Assembly: GCF_025602895.1 (NCBI RefSeq)
Contig: NW_026516576.1
Coordinates: 1 to 21,046, forward strand
DNA length: 21,046 nt
Direction of reading: 5' to 3'
Origin: Polychytrium aggregatum
Lineage: Eukaryota > Chytridiomycota > Chytridiomycetes > Polychytriales
This document shows, one piece after another, positions 8,085 through 18,500 of this stretch; position 1 is the stretch's first letter; every line of letters begins with the position of its first letter. The notes beneath the pieces are model-generated. The model saw only the letters and a program-made list of their open reading frames with translations. It ran no database searches and had not been told where the DNA came from. The translations under genes and the position numbers were made by a program.

Positions 8085-9936
8085 GATCAGGGCCACATGT
8101 CGAGTTCGCTGAGTCTGTTTATGGCCCAATCGAGGCCCTGATCGGCAGACTTGCGGAACCAGAAAACGGCGGTGTCGATGTTCCTGGGGACACCTTCGCC
8201 GTAAAGGTATCGGATGCCGAGGTAGTATTGTCCGTATCGATTGCCATGCTTGGCAGACTTGCGATACCACTCAACTGCCTTTTTGTGGTTCTTGGTGACT
8301 CCGTGTCCCCAGTAGTAGCACTTGCCTATCTCCCACTGCCCATACGAATTGCCTCGGTTGGCCGACTTGCTGTACCACTCGAAGGCCTTCTTGAAGTCCC
8401 TCGACACCCCCGCGCCTTCCCAGTAACATCTACCGATACAGTACTGGCTGTCGCTGTGACCTTTGTTGGCGAGCTGCTCAATGATGCTAACTGCCTCTAT
8501 CCGATCCCGAGTGGTGCCGAATCCATGGAGCAGACATACAGCCATAAGATGACTGCAGAGCCAGTCATGTTCCAATCCCAGCTGGCACAATTCGAAGAAC
8601 TTGTGGGCGACAGGTGACTCGGAGGGAGTCCAGCCACCAGTCCAGCACTCCGCTTCCCCGAGCTTGAACTCGTCCGATTCGTTCTCTCGTATGATCTTGA
8701 TGCCTTCCTGCTTGTCGAGCTGGGTACCCCGGCCGAGGTAGTGCATCCATCCGACCATATGCGTGGCAATGGGTTTGATGATCGGATCGGTGGACTGGGT
8801 GCTGACTTCCTGCCAGTGGTCAAGGGCATCGACATCGTTCTGTTCGACACCATGGCCGATGAACGAGACAGCCACGAAGGAATGCAATGTGGAGGCGAAT
8901 GTTGTCATATCCTTGGTCAGCAGCCGTTGAGTACCACTCGATAGCTGAGTCGTAGTCTTGTTCGACACCTTCGCCGCTCTCGTAGCAACTTCCGAGGGCG
9001 ACTTGAGCCTGAGGTATTCCGCGTTCTGCAAGACTACGATACAACTGGGAAGCTTTGGTATAGTTTCGATCGACTCCAACTCCGTTGCGATAGCATTCAG
9101 CCAAGTGGAACAGGGCTATTTGATGGCCGGCGTGAGCTGCGCTCTCCAGAGGCCGGAAGATTTCGAATTGAATCTTTCTCTGTTGGGCCAGCTAATTTTT
9201 GGCTTGCAAGCTTGTTCAGCTTGGAGGATCCGTGCCAGGAAGTACGAGGCTGCGGCGTTGCCCTGATCGGCTAGATCTTCAAGCCAGGATCGGTCGGCTG
9301 TGCCTGGATCGTCGGAGTGCAGCGAGATGGCGATCTGGTCGCTTGGTGTGAGGCCGAACTTTAGCTGTCCATCTGGATGACACAGTCTTGACTTCTGGCA
9401 CCAGGTGTGGAAACAAGGCACCTTGGAGCTCAGGAGAGGACGGACTCGTTTGCACACTCGAAGCAGGGCCTTGATGGTGCTGTGGTCGAGTGCGAGCTGG
9501 AAGCTGTCGTTGCAGCAGATGATGGTGAAGATGTCTGGGTTGTGCTCGAGTGAGTGCTGGGTGTTATCGGGGATCGACGAGGTTGTTCTGGCTTCAGTTT
9601 GGCTTTGGTGAGTGGCAGATGATGCTGTGGCTGAAGCAGGCTCGTTCATGCTGGCCATGTTGACGGAGACAGGATGGAGGCAAGTGGGTGATGGCGATGG
9701 ACAGGAGACAGAGGGGGAAGTGGCGAAGCAAGCCAAACACTGGCAAGCCAAGCACTGGCCATCGAAGGCACACACACACATACAAGCCTGGCTCGATCCG
9801 ATGGCTTGCTGGCTGGACTCGTTGTTCTTTGCACTGCCACGTGCACTGCCGCATGAATCGAACATGGAATCGAGTCCCGCATTCTCGTCAATGGCCGTGT
9901 GCCTGGCTGACACCATATGGCCCATGCCCACTCTGG
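8085..9936 (-). repeat. Right arm of the 1,852-bp inverted repeat
   Basis: This is the reverse-complement partner of 262-2113, collinear without indels. The outer edge is at 9936, where the match to the left arm stops abruptly; the inner edge is at 8085. The four differences from the left arm lie at 8097, 8100, 8135 and 8165, all near the 3' end of the Sel1 gene. Confidence 0.95.
8087..9658 (-). CDS. Sel1-repeat protein, right copy (frame broken twice)
   Basis: This second copy of the Sel1-repeat gene points toward the NLR gene from the other side. Protein and frame layout match the left copy: start ATG at 9658, frame breaks near 9176-9183 and 9862-equivalent position 8862, and an intact C-terminal half with the best Sel1 units. 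Two silent changes occur near the end, and two replacements make the C-terminus LDMWP instead of LGKWP. Because the two frame breaks are shared, they predate the last copying event between the arms, unless both come from an assembly consensus. Its 3' end faces the 3' end of the NLR gene with about 490 bp between stops. Its upstream region beyond 9936 differs from that of the left copy, so distal regulation may differ. Confidence 0.7.
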
Positions 9937-10007
9937 ACACCGTCTTATTTCCACCGGCTTTGCTGATAAAACGAAACGACGAGGACGAGCCCACCTTGAA
10001 TCGGGGC

Positions 10008-10378
10008 AGAGTATCCTCCTCGCCCTGGCCAGCATCCGTTCAAAAGTGCGTCCATTCCGACCTCAACTGGGGGCGCAGGGTTTCAACATCTTTGTGGAAC
10101 TCGTCTACGCAGGATCTGTCTCGGAGGTTGTGGTTACCTACCACGGCCGGCTGTGTCGCTTTGAACGAGAACTCCTGGAGTTCGTCTTTCGCAAAGCTGG
10201 CACGAAACTCGTGGTTCTCGAGGGCGAGCGGGGGAAGGCCGGCTTTGCCAGGGAGCTCTCCGACGACCTGCTCTCGATCGCCACCGTTTTCGCTGCCAAG
10301 AACAACGGCGAGCGAGCAGCAGAGTACCGGCGCAAAAGGAAAGCAGAGGGCAAGCGACCTGCCATCGCCGGGACCGAC
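10008..10378 (+). pseudogene. IS607-type serine recombinase remnant
   Basis: The well-preserved part (about 10079-10360) reads FVELVYAGSVSEVVVTYHGR, then LCRFERELLEFVF, GTKLVVL, ELSDDLLSIATVFAAKNN and GERAAEYRRKRKAEGK. This is the second half of the resolvase fold of IS607-family transposases: the VVT--DRL-RF strand-helix, the GT-iVVL strand, and the DLLSI-TVF helix with a basic tail. Upstream, in another frame, are RVSS (10008-10019), the usual nucleophile-serine motif, and HSDLNWGRR, resembling the SD-GSGLNWKRRG segment. The two frames are joined only across a one-base deletion near 10078, and the span between RVSS and SD is about 13 residues, much shorter than normal. The MerR-like N-terminal domain is absent. 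No TnpB/Fanzor partner is visible. The gene is non-functional as it stands. Confidence 0.7.
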
Positions 10379-10857
10379 CATTACTCAATACCTTCAAGCT
10401 CAACACCGAGGGCCGAGTCGAGCGAGACATCGTCTGGTCCATCGGGCGAAATCAGCGCAGAGTTGGTGGGCACCCCCCCCCAATACTCACTCTTACTCTC
10501 ACCCGAACACCACGACGATCCAAGCAACCACCAACCTAACCAACATCACCAATATCACCCTTCCTCATACCCAATTCCATCCCCTCTGCGGAATGCGATT
10601 GCCGAACACTCTCTGGATCAAAATGATACCCCACTCCCTCTCCGAAACAGCCAATTGCTTGTTTCCAAAATGAATATCGTATTCTCACTTTCACTCAACA
10701 ACCCCACTTTGTGCCGCATACCAAGCCACGATGACACACAAACCATTGCAAGCTTTCATCCTACTTATCCCAGCAAATGTTTCGAGATTTGTCCCCCCCC
10801 CCTCCTGTCTCCCCCACGAATCGCTCCCTTCTGCCCCCGCGCCTGTTCGATGTCGAC
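10379..10857. other. Low-complexity non-coding stretch
   Basis: About 480 bp rich in A and C on the plus strand (CCAACCTAACCAACATCACC-like) with two long C runs near 10471 and 10792. An open frame crosses it but has repetitive, shadow-like composition. It should contain the 3' end of the dioxygenase gene. No other signal is seen. Confidence 0.5.
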
Positions 10858-11913
10858 TCACTTCTCGAATCCAACGAGCCGTCTGCCCAGTGGCGTCAAG
10901 AACGGTCGTCGCACCGGATTCAAGTTCTTGTAGCCGCGGATGGGGCTAAAAACCTGGAGCGGAACGGGGTAGTGCGACGTTGTCTGAAGTTCCTTGAAGG
11001 CGTTGATGCGGCCCCGGAGATCTGCCTCCGTGGCCTTCTCGCGCGGTATCATGCAGATGTACAAGACCATGCGAGGGTTGTTGGGCATCGCCCGCAGCGC
11101 CTGGGGCAGGACCGAGCCGGCCTCGTGGACGAGACGGGAGTCCCACAATATCAATGAGCCGGCGGTGGCCTGGACAAAGGTCTCGCGGCAGCCGCGGTTC
11201 AGGTGGAACTCGGGGTGGTTAACAAACACAAAGTCGCTGTCGTTGCGGAAGGGATAGCGCCTGAAGTAGTCGTCGTAGTGGAGATGCGAGCCCTCGATGA
11301 GGTGCAGCGACGAGTCGCCATAGTGGACATCGTACAGAGGGATCAGGCCCTGGATGCACTGGAGGCCATCCTTGGTGCGGCCCTGGTCGACGTGAAGGCC
11401 CTTCTTTCGGGTGCCCGAGGCCCCGGCGGCGATCTTCTTGTCGTCATTGGGAAGCGGCAGATGCGCCGACAGTCCATCGAACGAACAAATGAGATCGTCC
11501 ATGGTGGTGGACCACAGACGGGCGAACGCCTGGACGACACTGGGGTGCTGGCGGGCGTCCCACAGCGACTGCATGTGGCCAATATCGCCGCAGTGCATCA
11601 GCATGTCTCTGAGGGGCTTGAGCTTGCTGCGATACTGCGGCCAAGTGCTAGGGTTCTCATAGTCGAACTGGCTGCGAGTGATGCGCTTGAGCTCCCTCCA
11701 GGTGTCGTCCCGCAGCGAGACACACTCATCCGGGCTGAGGACGTTGGGGACAACAGCGAGACCAATGTCCGAGATCTGCTCTCTTGCACCCTCAAGATTG
11801 ATGTCATAGTTCTGATAGATGCGACCGCCGGGACCAGGAACGGCAATGGCGGGTTTGGACGGAGCCGCGGTGGACGGAGCAGCAGCGACGGCGGCGGGAG
11901 TGGGGGAGTCCAT
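10858..11913 (-). CDS. Phytanoyl-CoA dioxygenase (PhyH) family Fe(II)/2-oxoglutarate oxygenase
   Basis: A complete single-exon gene encodes 351 residues. After an Ala/Pro-rich N-terminus (1-30) comes the PhyH opening, with ISDIGLAVVPNVLSPDECVS at about 47-66. The jelly-roll iron site is visible: HVD (H174, D176) and the distal H263 in WDSRLVHEAG, with R281 (NPRMVLYI) placed to bind 2-oxoglutarate. LIPLYDVHYGDSSLHLIEGS is the typical strand pair between the iron ligands. All catalytic residues are present, so it should be an active oxygenase. PhyH members hydroxylate substrates from phytanoyl-CoA to small metabolites, and the substrate cannot be told from sequence. The absence of a clear C-terminal SKL or N-terminal PTS2 argues against a confident peroxisomal assignment. 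It is transcribed in the same direction as, and 676 bp downstream of, the KDM5 gene, presumably from its own promoter. Confidence 0.85.
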   Translation of the reverse strand: MDSPTPAAVAAAPSTAAPSKPAIAVPGPGGRIYQNYDINLEGAREQISDIGLAVVPNVLSPDECVSLRDDTWRELKRITRSQFDYENPSTWPQYRSKLKPLRDMLMHCGDIGHMQSLWDARQHPSVVQAFARLWSTTMDDLICSFDGLSAHLPLPNDDKKIAAGASGTRKKGLHVDQGRTKDGLQCIQGLIPLYDVHYGDSSLHLIEGSHLHYDDYFRRYPFRNDSDFVFVNHPEFHLNRGCRETFVQATAGSLILWDSRLVHEAGSVLPQALRAMPNNPRMVLYICMIPREKATEADLRGRINAFKELQTTSHYPVPLQVFSPIRGYKNLNPVRRPFLTPLGRRLVGFEK

Positions 11914-12589
11914 GATGGCGAGCGGGCGGATAACTGAGATCGGTGTTTCGTCTCAAGACCGGGGAGATGTGGAAGCACAGGCGGTCGGTGATGGGATGGG
12001 GTTGAGGCCGCCGATGCTGCCGATTTATATTGCCGTGGGTGCGAAGTTCCCACCAGATACGGGGGGGCGCGGCGCGGGTGGTCCGGTTGCGGTGAAGGCG
12101 CGGGTGGTCCGGTTGCGGTGAAGGCGTGGCTGGACGGGGGCGCATGCCCCACACCATGCCGTGCGAGGTTGCCTTCGAACATCCGGCTCTTTGCCGCAGT
12201 TGCCTGGGGGCACCCACGAACAGCCCGCTGTGACTCCGCACCGATGATCTCCGGCTGGGATGGGCTTATCGCATTGCGCCCGCAGCGATATGGGGCAGCG
12301 AGATGCTGCGGAAGGCCGACTGGCGATGGGCGTGCATGTGTGTATTCAGGATTCAGAGAGAAAAGCTGAAGCAAGTGTTCCATCTCACCAACATGAGTGT
12401 CTGGTTCGTTTCACGGACACGGTGAGGCTTACGGATATCGAGAAAAAGCAGGTGGAGCGCAATAAAGGGGAAAGAGGGAAAGATTACAGTCGACAGGAAG
12501 AACGTCGCAAGCGCGCAGCAGACTGGAACAGAGTGTCAGATGGAGGAAGGAGGGGGGTGTTGTTGAGCAGTGTCGCATGTCCCGGCTGC
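11914..12589 (-). promoter_or_regulatory. Promoter region of the dioxygenase gene
   Basis: This is the intergenic region between two tandem minus-strand genes. On the minus strand a TATA-like AATATAAAT lies at about 12023-12031, roughly 110 bp before the ATG. A 26-bp direct repeat sits just upstream at 12073-12124. The part nearer 12590 should contain the KDM5 3' end. No gene is supported. Confidence 0.45.
12073..12124. repeat. 26-bp tandem duplication
   Basis: Two exact adjacent copies of a 26-bp unit beginning CGCGGGTGGTCCGGTTG occupy 12073-12098 and 12099-12124, and a third, partial unit follows. They lie about 160-210 bp upstream of the dioxygenase start codon, so they could double a regulatory site. 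Confidence 0.85.
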
Positions 12590-15500
12590 TCAAGACACGA
12601 ATGGCTCTCGCTTGATCGGTGGATGCGCCGAGTATGGAGAGTAAGGGCTTGAAGATGGTGGTGGCCCCTGACCCCGGCTCTGTGGGTCGTTCTCCCATTG
12701 GGAATTGCGGTCGAGTAAACGGGGTGGGTGGCTCATTCGTGGGCTTTGCTGATGGCTGGGACTCGCACCGTAGCCAGGACCGGGGCTGGGACTGTAGCCA
12801 TGCATGTGATGGTGTGGATGTTGGTGCTGGTACTGTGTTTGGTACTGGTGTTGGTGTTGGTGCTGGTGCTGGTGCTGGTGTTGGTGCTGTTGCTGTTGCT
12901 GGGGACTCGGGATGGCGTCGTAGTATCCATGCGGATGGGGTGAGTGTCGGACTTGGTGTGGGTGTCGTCGTTGGCTCTCAACAGCGGGCGAGATCGTCGT
13001 GAAGTGCAGCCTCGCTAGAGATTCTGGCCAGGCCGATGGCTCGGGGTCGGGGGTGAGTTTCGGCGCGACTGGCGAACGCATCTGCCCGCTAGGCGGCCCT
13101 GAGTTCGGCTGGCGGAAGTAGTGGGGCAGGGACGAGTGCGGGAGAGTCGGCCGATCACCTTCGTGGGGCTTTGGTCGCTTATCCTGGCAGATCACCCCAG
13201 AGTCAGTCGACGGGCAAGAATCGAGCCAAACAGACAGAGAGGCAGACAGGCAGACAGACAAACAGGCAGACAGGCGGACCAGATGCTATCAGTGGCTCAC
13301 CACGGGCGAATGTCTCTCTGCGTAATCATCGGGAGGCGGACGCTTGCGCTCGAGCAGATCCTCTATGGGCGTGTCGGCCGCGCTGGCCGGGTAGTAACGG
13401 CCATAGCCCTCGCGAGTCTCCCGACCATCGCGGACATCGTGGCCATCGCGGGTATCTCGGGCTGGCCGCATTTCCTGCGATTCACGGACTTCGCGGCCGT
13501 CGCGGCCGTCGCGGATCTCTCGAAGCCCGCGCTGATCCATGTCATCGTAGGTGTCGCGATCGCGATTGTGGAATCCGGATTCCGGGCCCAACGCCGCCGC
13601 GGACGGCAGCTTTGAGACGATCGGCAGTACTTGGTGGTAGAGCGTGACTGTCATACCGAGGGTACATCGAAGAGCCGCCTTGAGGATCTCAAGATGCGCT
13701 TGGCGACCAGATGGCTCCGCGGACAGGTACGCATTATAGAGCTCGGCGAGCCGATCGCTCCACTTGGACGCCGATATGACAACGTTGCTGAGCTTCCGCT
13801 GGCCTGGCGGTTCGATGGCTAGGGACTCTGCATCCACCAACAACGACTCGAACGTCCTCAGGTTCGGCCATGCTGCATGGCGATACACCTGTGTGTCCAT
13901 GCGACAAACCATGCAGACGTATTGTCGAGGGTCGGTTGGTGTTCGGTCCACGATGCGGAGGCACTTGAGATGGTAGTATTCCTCGCAGATCCGGCACTGG
14001 ATCTGAAAGTCGCAGTGTCAGTCAGGGGGGAAGTGGACACAGATTGATGAGGGGGGCGGTGCTCCAACACTGGCGTGCCCGATCCTTGGTGCAGTGGCCG
14101 ACAGGACTGTGGTGGGGTGGGGGAGAGCACCGCACTCGGATATCATAGACCCTCTAGCTTACCATGTACTCGCTGTCGTGGCCGCGGCAGATGCAAACTC
14201 GGTTTCCACTCTGGGCATTGCGAATACAATCGTCAATGTTTGAATTGACGCTCTGGAGATGCTCGATCAGTTTGGCTGTCATGTCTTCGCTTTCACGCCC
14301 GGTCGACGACAGAGTGCTCCAAGCCTTGGAGATCCACTGTCGGGCCTCGTCCGTGTGCCGTAGAAACAGAGGCACCTCGTCAAACTGCACCATCGGGGTC
14401 CTCTCCTTTGCGCTGTGCAGGAGCTCCAACACTTCGCCCATCGTCGGCCGCCAGGTGGGTCGGGTGGACCGGGTGGGCTTGCCCATTTCAAACTTGGTCA
14501 GCTTGTCGTAGATGCGCAGGGCGTTGAGCGACCATGTCTGGGCTCGCTTGAGCTGCTTCTCAAACTCTTGGTACTGCGGATTGGGGTGGATGGGGAGCCA
14601 CTCGCCGTTCCTGATGATCTTTTCGATTTGGCTGATCTTCAGCGGCGGTGTCTCTGACAGCTTAATCGCCTGTCGCTTCCATGCCTCTGCTTGGTCTCGC
14701 ATGCGCAGCAGAGAGCGCAGCGGCTCGAAGCTGGCCGGAAGCCGTAACGACGATGCCTCGTTGATCCAGTTGTGGAGCACGATACTTTCGATCTGGTACG
14801 GTGCTTCAACGAACCCACGGACGTTGCGGTGCCACTGCTGGATCCCGTCGAGACGGTGGATCAGGGCGCTCGCTTCGGGGATAAGCACACCAGAGTCCAG
14901 CGATTCCTGGTAGAGCCCATTCAGCGCCTCCGTGAAGGAGTCTGGAAGCGCTGGCCGATTCAGAAGCTCATTGATCTCGCTTTGCTGCCGCCGGACGTCG
15001 TCCATCACTCGGGTCAGCTGCTCCAGCTCCGGGAAGGTATAGGCGAGCGCCAGTCCCTCGTTGTAGATCTTCTCCAGATCGCTTAGCGGAACGGGCGGCA
15101 GTTTCTGGGCTGGAGGGTGCCGAAAGTCGGCCCTGACCAAGTGGTCGAAATACGGCAGCGCGCGGGAGATCCATGCTGCTCCTTGGGCGACCATGTGCTC
15201 GAGATTCTTGATTTCAACCCCGTAGATGTGGCGTGGCGCCGAGGGGTCGAGAAGCGACTTGATGTGGTCGATTCTGGGCTTGTGGCCCTTGCTGGAGAGA
15301 TTGAGGAGGTCGACGTAGCTTTCGTGCCACACTCTCGAGTCCGACGACAGATTGACCAGCTCGTCATAGATGGCCTCGAGCTCGCTTGTCTTCAGGCGGA
15401 CACGCAGGAACGCATTTGACTTGTCGCAGGAGCAGAGCTGAAAGGGAATGCGTACGTGTGGAGTTATAGATGTGAGCGTGGATCTCAGTCTGTCGGTTTT

Positions 15501-18500
15501 GGAGACATGCACCGTTTCCTTCCAGGCATGGGGCTGAGGGCCTCCACGATAGACACACAGATTGGCAAGAATCCGGATTCGTATTCCCCTTCTCTCAAGC
15601 TCGTACCCGAGAGGCCCGCACCAGCTTCACGTATTCATATGGTGCTCAACCCCAGCGTCCTTGGTCATAGATCTTACCGACTCTGGGTGCGTGAGACACG
15701 CGGATCTTCTCAGATCGCAGGGACACTTGAGGCAACTCAAATAGCAGAGCCGGGAACAGTTCACGCAGTTGTTGTCATCGGGCTCCACCTCCGATGCCTT
15801 GACGACAACAGTGGGAATCGAAGGGTTGCGGCTGCAGAACTGTGTGCGCTGCTGGGCCTCGGCGTTGATTAGGGTTCGGAAATGGGGTGCAAGCCTGGAT
15901 GCGAGGCAGCGCACTGGTCAATATGCGGCAATGAAGGGCGCCAATACCACAGCGGTGTGCAGACAGGGCAGTGGAATGCAGATACGCGCGCGTCGACACT
16001 GGTTTGCCTACCAGCTTGCAAGCTTGGGCGACGCATCCACGGCCAGCTTGACGATCAGCTCCTCGTGCGAAAACACCGGCGGCTTCTTGAACTCCATGTA
16101 CCGCTTCACGCATTCGTATCCATGCGGCAGCCAGTCCGGAAGGGCAAAGTTGACGGCCTCGGCGCAGTTGAGTCCGTGATTGAATCCGCCGTGGTAGGCC
16201 CGCGGGAAGGTGACGACAAACTCGCCCGCACGCTGGTCGCACGCGTACACGGCGACGCCGTCCTGCTTCAGAACCTTGGGGCTCACGAGCGTCGTCAGGT
16301 GGAAGAGCAGGTCTGGGTTGGCCCGGAAGAGGTCCGGGAAGGCCTTGCGCATCGAGTCCTCGAACTTGAGTGCGTTTGACGCTGGAATGCCGTACCAGGT
16401 CTTGGTTTCACCCCAGTGCATGTAGTTGATCGAGTATGTAAAGTGGTCCTCGGTGTGCCAGCAAAAGGTCGAAAAGACCATGCCAACATACATCCACGGA
16501 ATCATCATTCCAGAGATGTCCGTGCGCACCTTGCGAAGGAGCGACTCGGGCAGTGTTGGAATGTTGTTTAGGTTCCATGAGTGACTGGAGTATGGATCAT
16601 CTGGATTGCGATCCACCGTCGGGAAGCCGCTGGGGACGTGGAACAGGGGGGGATGCAGTATGTCAGAGACGCCGCAGCGAGGATGACGGATGCTCCGAGT
16701 GGCGCTCGCAGCAATTTGGAAAGGTGATCGAGAAGGCCCCAAAGATCGCGCAGATGCCAACGACGGCCATGTCGGCACCAGGCTCCGCCGAGCAAAGGAC
16801 AAGCCACAGCGCTCATGCACGACCTGCCTTGAATCGACGAGCGCACGCTGCAGTCAAGTTTACGACAGCTACACGTACCTCCCGTGATCCACCGTATGCA
16901 GATCTGCGCCATACTCGACCACAACTTCATCGTAGGGCGATTCGACCAGACGCCAAAACTCCCGCTCGACCTCGTCCTCGGTGATGTAGAGCGGCCCGCG
17001 ATGGTCGTGCTGCAGTTTGATGTTGCTTTCCCTCCGGCGCTTGTGGAACCAGTTAGCCTTGAAGGTGTTGGCAAGGGTGCGGAACTCGGAGAGCGTCTTG
17101 AGCTTGCCCTCCTCGTAGCCGTAGTCGTCGCCGATCTGGCTGAGGCATTTCGGACAATACCACTCGCATTGCGGAACGGTTTTGACGCGCGGAATCAGAC
17201 AGGACATATGGAAGCCCCGGTCGCATTCATCGCACAGCAGCATGCTTGATGGACGGTCGCCCATGCGGCAGATTTCACATCGCTGCTTTGCGGTTGGAGG
17301 AAAGCAAATGGGTGGCGCCGGACCACACATCGTCGCCGGACCACACATCGTCGCATGTTAGAGGTATCGGCTCTTGGCAATGTCGCTCCCTCTGCATGCG
17401 TTGGCGTACGGAGATTTGCTCTGAGAATGCATCGTATGTGCAGTATCGACTCACTTCCTGTCCCGGCACGGGCTTGACTTCGCTATTCGATGCCTCTCTG
17501 GGCGGGCTGACGACGGTCTCTGGCGAAGGGTAGATTGCGATGCATGGTTCGGAGGGATGATCGTTCACCAAACAGCCGCCAAAAGAGAGGGGCGACCATG
17601 GATGGGACGAGTGATGCAACAGGGTGCGAATTGTGCAGGGAGGTGTCAGTTTTTCAGGCGCAGCGGCAGTCCAGGCGAAAGCCCTCACGTTTCCGTCGAC
17701 AGAAGCAACGGTCTCATGCAAGATTGCAGGGCATCAAACGGTTGGCAGGGTGGCAGAAACGCATCCGTGGCTGCAACGAATGTCCTGTGCAGCACACCGG
17801 CTCCAACTCATTCGGGGCTGGCGGCAAACGGGACGACACTCAGGCCGCTGTTTGGGGGGGGGTCCATCCGGATGAGATCACCCAATCTCGCAGTGAGAGG
17901 AAGCTGAGCGAGCATACCTTTGGCATGGCTGCTCATGGTTTTCTTGCGGGTATTGCGGGCGTGTCGAGCGCTGTACGGATCGGCGTCGTGAATGTCGGGC
18001 AGACCCTTCTCCATTCTCTCCCTCCGCTTCTCCATCACGGCCTTCTCGTATCCGTCAATGTACTCTTCGTAGGGCAGGATCCATCGCATGTACGCAAGTT
18101 TGATCACGGACGGGGTTGAGGTGCTGGCGTTCAGGCCGAGGGCCTTGCTGACAGTGGTCCACTTTTTCTGTGTGGTAACCTGCGGCGGACCAACGACAAC
18201 ACACGATGACGAAGGGGGGGGGTCAGCGAGACGGTGTGCAAAGTGGCATTGGTGGACAGGCCGACAATTTTGTCGGTGGGGGGGGGGACTGGTTGGTGGG
18301 CAGAAGGTCATTGCGGCAGCCAAGGTTGCCGCAGAGCGGGCCGCTGGAGCAGAGGCGACCGAGGGGATTGCTGTTGGAGGGGAGGAGTCCATTTCGGCCA
18401 AGACCAGCGACGGCAACGGCGACAAACAGCGGCATACCTCGTCATGTCCGCCCCACCGCCGAATCTCTTCCTGGAGACGGAAAAAGTCCAGAGGACGGCC

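Noticed and set aside
262..9936. The two arms as terminal inverted repeats of one large DNA transposon
   Set aside because: The arms are gene-bearing, with no transposase between them and no visible target-site duplication at 262/9936. A plain inverted duplication explains them better.
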